Below, in pieces: positions 1-8,434 of a stretch of DNA of 64,000 bases. The notes beneath the pieces are model-generated. The model worked only from the letters and a program-made list of their open reading frames with translations. It did no database searches and had not been told where the DNA came from. Each line of letters begins with the position of its first letter. Position 1 is the first letter of the stretch. The translations under genes and the position numbers were made by a program. This DNA comes from Bacteroidota bacterium (GTDB taxonomy: Bacteria > Bacteroidota > Bacteroidia > Bacteroidales > FEN-979), in contig JAPLDF010000073.1 in assembly GCA_026391835.1 (NCBI GenBank), forward strand, positions 1-64,000. Reading direction: 5' to 3'.

Positions 1-1
1 T

Positions 2-200
2 AATATGTATCAGATTACTTACACCCTTCCTGAATCAAAACACACCCAAGCGAAACTGCTGAAAATGGATAATGAGCAGGCTGAGCTATACCAAATTATC
101 AGCAAAAACTTTTAGGGTGTTGCAACGCTGAAAACAGGAAGGTATCAGCCCGCTCGACACGGCGAAATATATCCTCAAGGCAAGAAAAGCTATACAGTAA
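2..200 (+). pseudogene. possible decayed 3' end of a T9SS-exported protein gene
   Basis: The first 115 bases, read in the frame starting at base 2, give a peptide containing ITYTLPES followed by a segment like the strands of a T9SS sorting domain, and end at a stop at 113-115. A second frame ending at a stop at 198-200 reads ISPLDTAKYILKARK, which resembles the last strands of such a domain. Seen: two open pieces in different frames. Inference: one sorting domain broken by a frameshift and an internal stop. It could equally be an intact short C-terminus followed by chance coding. Confidence 0.28.
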
Positions 201-240
201 AGGAACCTGTTACAACAGCAATCTGTCAAATTTCAAGGAT

Positions 241-1260
241 TCATTTCTGTCCCTTTTCAAGTTTGCTGATCCTCTCAGCCAGTTCGGGCAGGTTCCGGAA
301 TAATACGGTTGATCTTCTGAATTTTGATACTTCCATTGCAGGGATGCCCAGGTAGGCCTGCCCCGGCTTGGTCAGGCTTTTCGAAACACCGGTTGCACCG
401 CCAAGGATGGTGCCATCGGCGATGGTGATGTGCCCGGTCATGGAAACATGTCCTGAGATCATACAGTTTTTTCCAACTTTGGTAGACCCTGCAATGCCCG
501 TAGCTGCAGCGATAACCGTATTTTGCCCGATTTCCACGTTGTGGGCTACATGCACAAGGTTGTCCAGTTTTACACCGCAACGGATGATGGTAGAACCGAA
601 TGTGGCACGGTCGATGGTGCAATTCGCACCCATTTCAACATCATCCCCGATGATCACGTTCCCGATCTGGGGTACTTTTACATTTTTACCATCCTGCTGG
701 TTGAACCTGAATCCATCGCTGCCAATCACGGTTCCTGCATGGAAGATGCAGTTTTTCCCGATGATGTTGTCTGAATAGATTTTGACACCGGGAAAAAGAA
801 TGGTGTTGTCGCCGATGGCGCTGTTGTCGCCGATGAACACCTGCGGATGGATTTTTACATTTTTCCCAAGAGTAACATTTTCGCCGATCACTGCAAAATC
901 GCCCACATAAACATTTTCACCCAGCGTGGCAGATGAGGAGATGGAACTGAGTTTTGAAATACCCTTTCTGTCATTTTTGATCTGGTTGTATACTTCCAGC
1001 AATTTCGCAAAGGCGATGTCGGCCGAGTCGACGCGGATCAGCGTGGAGCCAACAGGGTGTTCGGCAGAAAATGTTTTATTTACAATGACGATGGATGCCC
1101 TGGTGGAATAGATATACTGGGTATAGAGTGGGTTTGACAGGAATGACAGGGAGCCTGGTTCCCCTTCTTCAATTTTTGACAGCTTTGTGATGGATGCTTC
1201 AGGGTTTCCTTCAACGGTTCCGTTGAGCATCCCGGCAATCTGAATTGCGGAAAATTTCAT
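241..1260 (-). CDS. lpxD: UDP-3-O-(3-hydroxyacyl)glucosamine N-acyltransferase LpxD
   Basis: Third enzyme of lipid A synthesis: it adds a 3-hydroxyacyl chain from acyl-ACP to the 2-amino group of UDP-3-O-acyl-glucosamine in the cytoplasm. The 339-residue product has the usual length. An N-terminal LpxD domain (about 1-100) is followed by a left-handed beta-helix of hexapeptide repeats (about 105-285) and a C-terminal helix. The HVAHN motif supplies the catalytic histidine, His240 here and His239 in E. coli. ATG start. The gene is last in a minus-strand run behind a membrane protein (75-nt gap) and a TPR protein, so co-transcription is plausible. The usual lpxC-fabZ and lpxA neighbours are not in the 240 bases available downstream. 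Confidence 0.97.
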   Translation of the reverse strand: MKFSAIQIAGMLNGTVEGNPEASITKLSKIEEGEPGSLSFLSNPLYTQYIYSTRASIVIVNKTFSAEHPVGSTLIRVDSADIAFAKLLEVYNQIKNDRKGISKLSSISSSATLGENVYVGDFAVIGENVTLGKNVKIHPQVFIGDNSAIGDNTILFPGVKIYSDNIIGKNCIFHAGTVIGSDGFRFNQQDGKNVKVPQIGNVIIGDDVEMGANCTIDRATFGSTIIRCGVKLDNLVHVAHNVEIGQNTVIAAATGIAGSTKVGKNCMISGHVSMTGHITIADGTILGGATGVSKSLTKPGQAYLGIPAMEVSKFRRSTVLFRNLPELAERISKLEKGQK

Positions 1261-1335
1261 ATGATGATGGATTTTTAGGTTTGATCGTGCAAGATAATGC
1301 TTTCGGCTTTACTACGATTCATCTTAGGGAATTTG

Positions 1336-2973
1336 TCAGTTGACTCTTGCCAGGTTGTTCCGGTACAGGCAGCAGCTTTCAGTCTTATACACCCGGACAA
1401 AATTTTCGGACAATATTTTATCAAGGGTGCTGAAAAACCAGTCCTTTTGCGGATCGTAGTGACCGAGTACAAACACATAATCGAGCCTGAGCGAGGGATT
1501 TCCCTTGATGAGATCGAAATTGATAAATTTTTCGGGAGTAGCAGGGTTGCCCATGTAGTAATTCGGTTTCAATTTCATATTCCATTTTACAGGAAAGTAA
1601 CCCGACTCGCACTCATAGTTGTACACCATCACAATGGGTTTATCAACCGCCATGTAATCAACGAAATGGCCGGTAAACCAGTTGTCCATGCAATATATCG
1701 GAAGCACGATGCTGTTGGGTGCCACAAAGTCGGCCGCTTTGTTGCATGCGGAGGCCAGTTTTCCCATGTCCCTCAGGCTTGGCGTATAATAACGGATAAG
1801 CATGGTATTTACATAGAGGCTGATGACCAGGGCAACCATGCCGAAATACCATGGGATGCGAAAAGTCGAAATCCACAGGATGGCAAGGAGAAAAAACACA
1901 TAGCCGATCCTGTAGCTGGTATAGCTTGCGGTTCCATAGGCATCCGGAAGTGTGAAAAACAAGGCCAGGAGGATCACGACCGAAGAGAGAAGCCACCAGA
2001 AATTGAAGCGGGGAAGCAGTGGTTCCGCCTTTTCCGGTTCCGGCGAATTATTCTTGCTTAATTTACGGTACACACGGGCAATAAAAGCGGAAAATCCCGC
2101 AACTGCAAGGAATACAAACAAAAAGAAGAGAACGGTAAGCAGTTTCCCTTCAATGACCGGGTTCAGGGAGATCAAAGGGCGAATGGACGACAGGATATTT
2201 ATCAGTTCGTGCCGGCCGATAAATTTTATTTCCCGGGTTTCGGGTCGGGAGTAAAAGAAATAGGCAAAAAGGAAAAGTGGAACCAGGGCGGAAAGGGTGA
2301 TGGTGAGTGTTCTTACCAGGAATTGCCTTAAGATGAATTTCAGGTCATTCGTTTTGCAAAGCATGGCTGCAATGGCCCCGGAAATAATATGTACTGCAAT
2401 GACGATCAGAAGGATGCCGAAGATGACGATGTGCGAAAAATAGGTAAGCGCCACGAGGAGGGCCAGCAGGCCGGTTTGTTTGAGGTTCAGTGCCCGTGGT
2501 TCATGGCGCAGCCAGTAATTGAGTGTGACAAGGAAGAGCAGGATGGCCATACAGAAATTAAAGAATCCGAAGAAAAAAAACATCGAATGGGTAAAAGGGA
2601 AAATCAGGAGACTGTACAGCGTGTTTTTGGGCGAAACTGTTTGCATCAGGATCCGGAAGGCAAAAGGGGTACCGGTAAGGATAATGATTATCAGGATTTT
2701 TTCGGCAAGGAATGCAGGCATGATAAGGGTGAAGATGGAAACCAGCAGGTGCGAGGTCCAGTTGGGAACAGGTTCGGGATTGATCATGAAAAATTTGTGG
2801 AACAGGTCGTTGTTGTGAAAGACCAGCTGGCTGATGATGTTCGAATTGCTCAGATGTGATGCCCCGTCCATGCTTGGGAAAAACCGGGTTGCCACAAACG
2901 GCAGCATGTTCAGGATCGTAATGATCGTAAATATCAGCAATTCGGCACGCTGCCATCGTTTGGTAGTTTCCAT
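1336..2973 (-). CDS. polytopic membrane protein, GT-C glycosyltransferase-like
   Basis: A 545-residue protein with about 11-13 hydrophobic segments. The first is at about 12-30 and is followed by a loop containing an acidic residue (FPSMDG). A first-loop aspartate, many membrane helices and a soluble C-terminal part (about 405-545, with aromatic-rich stretches) recall GT-C enzymes that use lipid-linked sugars. That assignment is inference; I see no diagnostic motif for a named family. It starts 12 nt after the TPR gene and lies 75 nt before lpxD, so it may be part of an envelope-biogenesis operon. An O-antigen ligase-like or simply unknown membrane protein is the alternative. Confidence 0.6.
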   Translation of the reverse strand: METTKRWQRAELLIFTIITILNMLPFVATRFFPSMDGASHLSNSNIISQLVFHNNDLFHKFFMINPEPVPNWTSHLLVSIFTLIMPAFLAEKILIIIILTGTPFAFRILMQTVSPKNTLYSLLIFPFTHSMFFFFGFFNFCMAILLFLVTLNYWLRHEPRALNLKQTGLLALLVALTYFSHIVIFGILLIVIAVHIISGAIAAMLCKTNDLKFILRQFLVRTLTITLSALVPLFLFAYFFYSRPETREIKFIGRHELINILSSIRPLISLNPVIEGKLLTVLFFLFVFLAVAGFSAFIARVYRKLSKNNSPEPEKAEPLLPRFNFWWLLSSVVILLALFFTLPDAYGTASYTSYRIGYVFFLLAILWISTFRIPWYFGMVALVISLYVNTMLIRYYTPSLRDMGKLASACNKAADFVAPNSIVLPIYCMDNWFTGHFVDYMAVDKPIVMVYNYECESGYFPVKWNMKLKPNYYMGNPATPEKFINFDLIKGNPSLRLDYVFVLGHYDPQKDWFFSTLDKILSENFVRVYKTESCCLYRNNLARVN

Positions 2974-2985
2974 AAGGGGAATCGC

Positions 2986-5187
2986 TTACATTTCTGTCTG
3001 GAACATCAGGTAATCGCGGATCAGCGGGATCTCATTGGCCGGGATGCCATTTTTCACCAGGAACTGAGTGTCTTCATCAAATGCCTCCATGAGGTCGGAA
3101 GGGCCGGGGGAACTCTGCATCAGCGACTGGCGGTAAAGATGCAGCGCCTCCTTGCGTTGCCCGAGGCATAACCTTACATGTGCCGCATTCATCAGGTCGT
3201 ATGCTGACGGGTTGGAGGTAAGGCTCAGGATTTGCGCATAAAGTTCCACTGCCAGGTCTGTTTTTCCGAGTACGAACTGGCAATAGGCAATGGGGCGAAG
3301 TACTTTGAGGTTATCCGGGACATAGAACCGGAGCCTTGCATATTGATGCAGTGCATGTTCATACTCTTTCAGATGAAGGTAGCATTGTCCAACCTGCATC
3401 TGCAGGAAGGCATCCTCCGGCTGCAGTGCCGAAGCATCTTTGAAGTAGCCCAGGGCCAGGTGATAATCTTTAAGTTTCAGACAGCACCAACCCAGTTTTT
3501 TCAGGATCCACTGGCGGTCGGCATCATAAAGCTCTGCCTTCTTGTAATATTCAACGGCTTTTTTAAAGCGGCCTGTCTTTTGGTAACAGTAACCTATTTT
3601 TTCAAAGTATTCATTGCCGGGGCCGTTTTTTTCCATGATTCCTTCATAAATATCGATCGCATCGTAATAGTGATCATTGTCAAAATGGAAGGAGGCCAGC
3701 TTTTCATAATATCCGGCACGTTCAAAGCAGGTTTTATAGAAATAGAGGTCGGTGATCCGTATCCGGCGCTGGAAGATGTCGTCAAATTCCTGCCTTGAAG
3801 GGAAGAGTTTGAAAAAACGGTAAAGGTCCTGGATATACTGGATGAACACCGAGTTGTTTAACAGGGACTGATCAAGCAGTTGTTCTTCGGAGGCCATCTC
3901 CTTCATCTGGGCAAACTCAGCTTCAAAATTGGTGACGATCATCGAACGCTGCTGATCAGGTATGGCCCTGAAATTTATTGCAAAGGAGTATTTGTCGGAA
4001 TTGCAGATGTAAAATGCTTTTTCCAGGCTTTCCAGCAGCCGCGCATTGATATCCTCCTTATCGGAGAAACTGTTAACTATTTCGGGATGATCACGGTGGA
4101 ACGGGACGAACCAATTGCTCATGGAATTGAAGAAATCGAACCGTTTCAGCATCTGGAAGGTGCTCATAAAGACATCGCCGCCTTCCATCTGCATTTTTGA
4201 AAATTTTTCAATTTTCTCAAATAGTCCCGGCACCTCTTCGATCATATCCTTCCATCCGGGGTTTTTGCCTTCAAGCTCTTCATCTTCGGTAAGATCGTTG
4301 AGCTGGAGTTTGTCCTCAATTTTAGGCATCATTTTTTTCATCTCCGGCAGCACCTCTTCTTCAAATTCACGGGTGATCTTGTCGGTCTCGCGGGCCATGA
4401 GCAACTGTGTCAGGATCAGTTCAATTTCGGGAATGATCGATTCATCCTTGCTTAACTCTTTCAGTTTCTCAACAAGTTCAGGAAAATAGGCGAGGCGTTT
4501 GTCATATACAAGCAACCCGAGGATCAGTCCTGCAAGCGCGCGCTGGCATACCTGGTTTTCGCGGGCTTCGGCAAATTCCATGAGCAGGATCAGTTTGTTC
4601 GCATCAAAATAGTTGAGAACACTCAGTGTCAGGGCGCTTACAATCAGGCATTTTTCATGCCATTCAACTTGTTCTGACCGGTTAATTTGTTGGATCAGTG
4701 CGATATATTCTTTTGAAAGTTTCCCTGTAAGCCAGATAAGTTTGAATATCTGGTCTGCCTGCCTGAGCGGAAGCAGGTCAGTTTCTTCGATCAGTTTGTT
4801 CACCTCACGGTGGAAAAATATTTCCTCAATCCTGGCGGCAATACTTTGCTGATCGTCACCAAATTCAACCAGCAAGGCATTCTTTTCGAATCTTTTTGAG
4901 GCCAGTTCAGGGTCAAGGAGGGTTTGCCGGATATCATCGGCCATGTTTAGCATTGACGAACAAAGCCCGTCGAGGATATTTTGCTGTTGCGGATCATGAT
5001 AGCCGTCGAAGGCATAGCGCAGCAGGGTTTTATAATTCTCCGAAAATGTTTCCAGCTGGTAGTAGTAGTCACCTTTTGTTGTGAACCGCGACAGTTTTTC
5101 AAGTTCGGTCAAAGCACTTTTCAACTGCTGCGCAGATATCATTTCGCACACCTTGTGATAGCGTTGTTCAATTTCCTTGCGGGTCAT
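2986..5187 (-). CDS. tetratricopeptide repeat protein
   Basis: A 733-residue soluble protein without signal peptide or membrane segment. The N-terminal two thirds are helical, with a strongly acidic stretch near 270-320. From about 470 to 700 there are five or six TPR units with the usual small/aromatic pattern (for example EKIGYCYQKTGRFKKAVEYY and KKLGWCCLKLKDYHLALGYF). TPRs are protein-binding scaffolds; no catalytic motif is visible. It is followed after 12 nt by the GT-C-like membrane protein, and its start lies 32 nt after the end of the upstream beta-barrel gene, so one transcript may cover all four genes down to lpxD. Function unknown. Confidence 0.75.
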   Translation of the reverse strand: MTRKEIEQRYHKVCEMISAQQLKSALTELEKLSRFTTKGDYYYQLETFSENYKTLLRYAFDGYHDPQQQNILDGLCSSMLNMADDIRQTLLDPELASKRFEKNALLVEFGDDQQSIAARIEEIFFHREVNKLIEETDLLPLRQADQIFKLIWLTGKLSKEYIALIQQINRSEQVEWHEKCLIVSALTLSVLNYFDANKLILLMEFAEARENQVCQRALAGLILGLLVYDKRLAYFPELVEKLKELSKDESIIPEIELILTQLLMARETDKITREFEEEVLPEMKKMMPKIEDKLQLNDLTEDEELEGKNPGWKDMIEEVPGLFEKIEKFSKMQMEGGDVFMSTFQMLKRFDFFNSMSNWFVPFHRDHPEIVNSFSDKEDINARLLESLEKAFYICNSDKYSFAINFRAIPDQQRSMIVTNFEAEFAQMKEMASEEQLLDQSLLNNSVFIQYIQDLYRFFKLFPSRQEFDDIFQRRIRITDLYFYKTCFERAGYYEKLASFHFDNDHYYDAIDIYEGIMEKNGPGNEYFEKIGYCYQKTGRFKKAVEYYKKAELYDADRQWILKKLGWCCLKLKDYHLALGYFKDASALQPEDAFLQMQVGQCYLHLKEYEHALHQYARLRFYVPDNLKVLRPIAYCQFVLGKTDLAVELYAQILSLTSNPSAYDLMNAAHVRLCLGQRKEALHLYRQSLMQSSPGPSDLMEAFDEDTQFLVKNGIPANEIPLIRDYLMFQTEM

Positions 5188-5219
5188 ATCCTTGTTTTAT
5201 CGGTGATCACAAATTTACA

Positions 5220-6365
5220 TTAAAACCGCACACCGGTTGTAAAAATCAGTGCGTTCAGGTGATCGCTGGAATTGGAGTAATATACCTTATTGCCTTTGTT
5301 TGCGTGAAGGTACTTGTATTCCAGGCGGATATAGGCGATTCTGACAGGTTTATATTCAAGACTGACGGCCATTCCATTGGTGGTCAACCCTGTCGTTTTC
5401 CCGTCGTATGTATACGTGTCCGAGAGGAACCCATAGGGATCGTAGTAATATTCATAGCGGCCTGAGATAGAAAAGTGGTTCAGGAAGCTAAACCTGGCCT
5501 GCAGAAAACCGGAACACATTGCCGCAATTTTATTCGTGTCGGGAGCTGTCCGGGAATTGGTCTGGAAGCCGAAATCAAACTGCCCGATGAGGTTTAAATT
5601 TTTGTGCGGGTCATAGGTGACCAGTATGTCGTTATAGAGCAGGTTGTTATTAAGCTCGGCATTGTGCAGTGCCTGGTTGCCGAACAAATTGTTGTAGGAG
5701 ATGGTCAGGTTCTTCAATGGCAGGTAATTTAAAAAGAAGATTCCCGCCAGGTGGTTTCTTTGTTCGTAAGCAACAGAATAGGGATTCCCGAACATGAACC
5801 CCCCATCGAATTTGTCAGAAAATTTGTAGGAAAATTTCATGCCCAGTACAGCCCCGGGTTCAAAATAGGCACACATCGTGGCAGTGCTGATAACGTTAAC
5901 GACCGGCCACGCCGATTCACAGCCAACCGGGGTGAACATAAAACCAATATCTGCCCAGAGGTCTTTCGTGATCCTGAACCCGACAGTAGCCTGGCGTATG
6001 TTTTTAATCCACTGCTTTTCCGGAGCAGCCAGCAGGTTGGGAGCATCCCCATATTGCAGCTGCAGTTTGCCTCTGACTTTTTCAGCATCGTAATAGATCT
6101 CAACGGCTGCAACATTCAGCCTGATCTGATCCGTCATCGGGCAGTTGGCAAAGAACGGAATGATATTCGATGTGTCATTTTTTTTATTGAGTTCAATGTT
6201 GACATAAGCATCAACATAGAACCCGAACCTGAAATGTTTAAGGTTATTAAAGATAGTGGATTTAAGTTCATCTGTCAGGCTGTCGGCTTTATCCTGGGCC
6301 AATACAGGGGAAGGATAATAGCTGATTAACAGGCTGATAACTAGGAGTAGCGAGAATCTGTTCAT
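5220..6365 (-). CDS. outer-membrane beta-barrel protein (BBP2/porin-like)
   Basis: A 381-residue protein with a signal peptide cleaved after VLAQ (about residue 24). The rest is alternating amphipathic strands typical of a barrel, with tracts such as FRFGFYVDAYVNIELN near the N-terminus and a final strand ending in FTTGVRF, with the C-terminal aromatic residue recognised by the BAM machinery. The pattern fits the Bacteroidetes putative beta-barrel porin family 2 (OmpL-like). Substrate unknown. The upstream 364-nt gap holds a palindromic promoter candidate shared with the divergent lipoprotein gene. Confidence 0.75.
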   Translation of the reverse strand: MNRFSLLLVISLLISYYPSPVLAQDKADSLTDELKSTIFNNLKHFRFGFYVDAYVNIELNKKNDTSNIIPFFANCPMTDQIRLNVAAVEIYYDAEKVRGKLQLQYGDAPNLLAAPEKQWIKNIRQATVGFRITKDLWADIGFMFTPVGCESAWPVVNVISTATMCAYFEPGAVLGMKFSYKFSDKFDGGFMFGNPYSVAYEQRNHLAGIFFLNYLPLKNLTISYNNLFGNQALHNAELNNNLLYNDILVTYDPHKNLNLIGQFDFGFQTNSRTAPDTNKIAAMCSGFLQARFSFLNHFSISGRYEYYYDPYGFLSDTYTYDGKTTGLTTNGMAVSLEYKPVRIAYIRLEYKYLHANKGNKVYYSNSSDHLNALIFTTGVRF

Positions 6366-6581
6366 AATCAGATTTTTTTTTCCGATACTGGTTATGTTGG
6401 TAATCTGAAAATTTTTTAAATGTTTCCTGCCCGGGTACCGATCCTGGACAATTTATTCAAGTGATAAAGATATTGAAAAATTGATTCCGCTACCTATAGT
6501 ATTCATTTGTCACAAAGTAATCGATTCGTTTTTAGGGTTTTAAAAGGCATTGTTCCTGAAGCTGTCATGAAGACGGTCAAT

Positions 6582-6595
6582 CAAAAATATTTTTG
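6582..6595. promoter_or_regulatory. 14-bp palindrome carrying overlapping divergent -7 elements
   Basis: CAAAAATATTTTTG is a perfect palindrome. It reads as TATTTTTG (consensus TAnnTTTG) on both strands, at 6588-6595 plus and 6582-6589 minus. On the minus strand a TTG lies 19 nt upstream (6609-6611); no clear -33 is seen for the plus strand. It sits in the 364-nt gap between the divergent beta-barrel and lipoprotein genes (6366-6729). The rest of that gap is AT-rich and shows no other gene or clear structure. Confidence 0.4.
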
Positions 6596-6729
6596 TACTT
6601 TTATCGCACAACAAAGCAGATTTATATTAATTTTAGTGTCTGATCGCAATTTTGTCAATAAGGATACCTGATAATTTGTTAATGTTTCTGGTCTTAAATC
6701 CTCAATACGAAATTAAAAACAAAATATCT

Positions 6730-7221
6730 ATGAAAAACAAATTTCTGAAAGGAGTTTTTTACATCTATGCAATGTCTTTGCTGATTGCCTGTACTCCGAA
6801 GAGTGAAGAACCACTGGCACCGGTGGTTGACACGATCCAAATCAAAAAGGAAATCCAGGCCAAGGAAAATGAATTTGCTGCGACCTACAATGCCCGGGAA
6901 TTGAAAAATATCGGCTATTACGCCGAGGATGCGACAACCTTTCGTCAAAACAAACCACCATTGGTAGGCAAAGCAGCAATTGTAGCATTTTTAAAGGATG
7001 ATATAAATACCTTTTCCAAATCCAATAAGATTTCGTTTACAACCAACGAAATTTACGTGTCTGATGGGGGAGACCAGGTGGTGGAAATTGGCTATTATAA
7101 GGTAGTTGACGCTGCGAATACCGCCATTAATACAGGAAATTATATGAGCCTGTTTGTGAAAAAAGACGGCAAATATTTCTGCCTGAGAGATATGAGTGTT
7201 TCTGATATACCAATTGAATGA
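6730..7221 (+). CDS. small lipoprotein, DUF4440/SnoaL-like
   Basis: I chose the ATG at 6730 rather than an in-frame one at 6652. It gives a clean lipoprotein signal, MKNKFLKG... with lipobox LLIAC (Cys16), whereas the longer form puts 26 non-signal residues in front. The mature domain (about 35-160) has the helix-then-sheet pattern of DUF4440/NTF2-like proteins: an N-terminal helix with KENEFAATYNA, then YYAEDATTF and a series of strands. Members are small periplasmic or membrane-bound proteins of mostly unknown function. It is a solitary plus-strand gene, convergent with the next gene over an 18-nt gap. Confidence 0.75.
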   Translation: MKNKFLKGVFYIYAMSLLIACTPKSEEPLAPVVDTIQIKKEIQAKENEFAATYNARELKNIGYYAEDATTFRQNKPPLVGKAAIVAFLKDDINTFSKSNKISFTTNEIYVSDGGDQVVEIGYYKVVDAANTAINTGNYMSLFVKKDGKYFCLRDMSVSDIPIE

Positions 7222-7239
7222 ATCGGGATAACATAATTG

Positions 7240-8409
7240 TTATCGTCTTCCGCCGCCACCTCTGCCTCCGCCGCCACCTCGACTGCCACCGCCTCCACTA
7301 AAACCGCCGGCGCTTCGGCCACTGCCGCCTCCACTGTAACTTCCACCGTTGCGGCTACCCCCTCCGCGGCTCCCCCCGCCATATGAGTTTGATGAGGACG
7401 GACTGGATTGTCTGTTTGATACAGCCTGGTTTGATTGACGGTTTGACGGCTGTTGATTGGATTGCCGTGTCGAAGCAGAACCACCGCCTGATGGACGCGT
7501 CGAAGGAGAAGCACCACCTGTTGGACGAGTTGAAGCACCGGCTGACGGACGTGTCGAAGCAGAAGCCCCGCCAGACGGACGCGTCGAAGCATTATTGCGA
7601 TTATAATTACCATTGGCATTGTTGCGGTTCACCGTATTGGAGGTGTTTCTGGAGCTATTGTAATTGTTGTAATTATTTGTATTATGAATTACAGTCGTAT
7701 TCCCATGGTAACCATAACCGCCATAGCCACCATGGTAGGCATAACAATTATGACGATAAATGCCAACGGCCATTACTGAAAACGCTGCAAAATATGGTGG
7801 ATAGAATCCGTAATAATAAGGCGGAACGTATGGGACATATACGGGTGAATAGACATACTGTACGATCGGGGCTGATTCCACGATTACAGTGGTTGTGGAT
7901 GCCGGAACACTCACTTTAACCGGGTCAGAGCCGGTATACCCGGGATTGGCAGTAACAGCAGGAGTTGTCTGGGTTTTTGGCTCAACAATATAATCTTTGC
8001 CATATAGATCCTTGTCCCCGACAATCTGCATCGTAACTTTTTTATTTTTATCCTTTGATACTAAAATGACAGCAACATCCTGTTTTTCAGTAGCACTGAC
8101 ATCCACCTGGAGGATAAAGGTAAAATCATCCCCGTTTTTTTTTGTCACCACCTTGATGAAATCAACTTTCCCATCTAAATTCAAATCCAGGTTATTTATC
8201 GCGGTTTTTTCATCATTTAATGATTTTTCAAAGTCTTCAATGGTTTTTGACTTTTGAAAAAGTTCCAATACGGCATAAAGGTCCAGGTTGTCTCCCGGCA
8301 GGCCCAACAATGTCGAATCCTTTACAGTCTGATCTCCGGTTTGAGAAAAAACAGGAACGTTCAGCAAAAACATCATTATTGCCAGAACGGATAACATCCT
8401 CTTTTTCAT
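7240..8409 (-). CDS. secreted low-complexity protein with STRPSGG repeats
   Basis: A 389-residue protein with an N-terminal signal peptide (cleavage after VFSQ). Residues about 25-150 form a folded domain containing DLNLDGKVDF, an EF-hand-like acidic loop. A Tyr/Pro/Gly-rich hydrophobic stretch follows at about 185-235, then an Asn-rich linker, a run of ASTRPSGG-type decapeptides and a Gly/Arg/Ser-rich tail ending GGGGRR. I know of similar uncharacterised secreted proteins in Bacteroidetes but cannot name a function. The tail is repetitive at DNA level and probably varies in length between strains. It lies 25 nt after the efflux gene and could be read through from it. Confidence 0.7.
   Translation of the reverse strand: MKKRMLSVLAIMMFLLNVPVFSQTGDQTVKDSTLLGLPGDNLDLYAVLELFQKSKTIEDFEKSLNDEKTAINNLDLNLDGKVDFIKVVTKKNGDDFTFILQVDVSATEKQDVAVILVSKDKNKKVTMQIVGDKDLYGKDYIVEPKTQTTPAVTANPGYTGSDPVKVSVPASTTTVIVESAPIVQYVYSPVYVPYVPPYYYGFYPPYFAAFSVMAVGIYRHNCYAYHGGYGGYGYHGNTTVIHNTNNYNNYNSSRNTSNTVNRNNANGNYNRNNASTRPSGGASASTRPSAGASTRPTGGASPSTRPSGGGSASTRQSNQQPSNRQSNQAVSNRQSSPSSSNSYGGGSRGGGSRNGGSYSGGGSGRSAGGFSGGGGSRGGGGGRGGGGRR
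7461..7590 (-). repeat. 30-nt tandem repeats inside the low-complexity CDS
   Basis: The core GGACGCGTCGAAG and close variants recur at about 7464, 7493, 7523, 7547 and 7577, so units are 30 nt with one of 24 nt. They encode the STRPSGGAS-type repeats and stay in frame in every unit. Confidence 0.7.
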
Positions 8410-8434
8410 GGTTATATGATTAGGATTGTATTTA

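Noticed and set aside
1297-2061. 254-codon plus-strand open frame
   Set aside because: Antisense to the GT-C-like membrane protein; composition and lack of motifs mark it as a shadow.
7383-7919. 178-codon plus-strand open frame rich in Lys, Asp and His
   Set aside because: Antisense shadow of the STRPSGG repeat region, whose period keeps several frames open.
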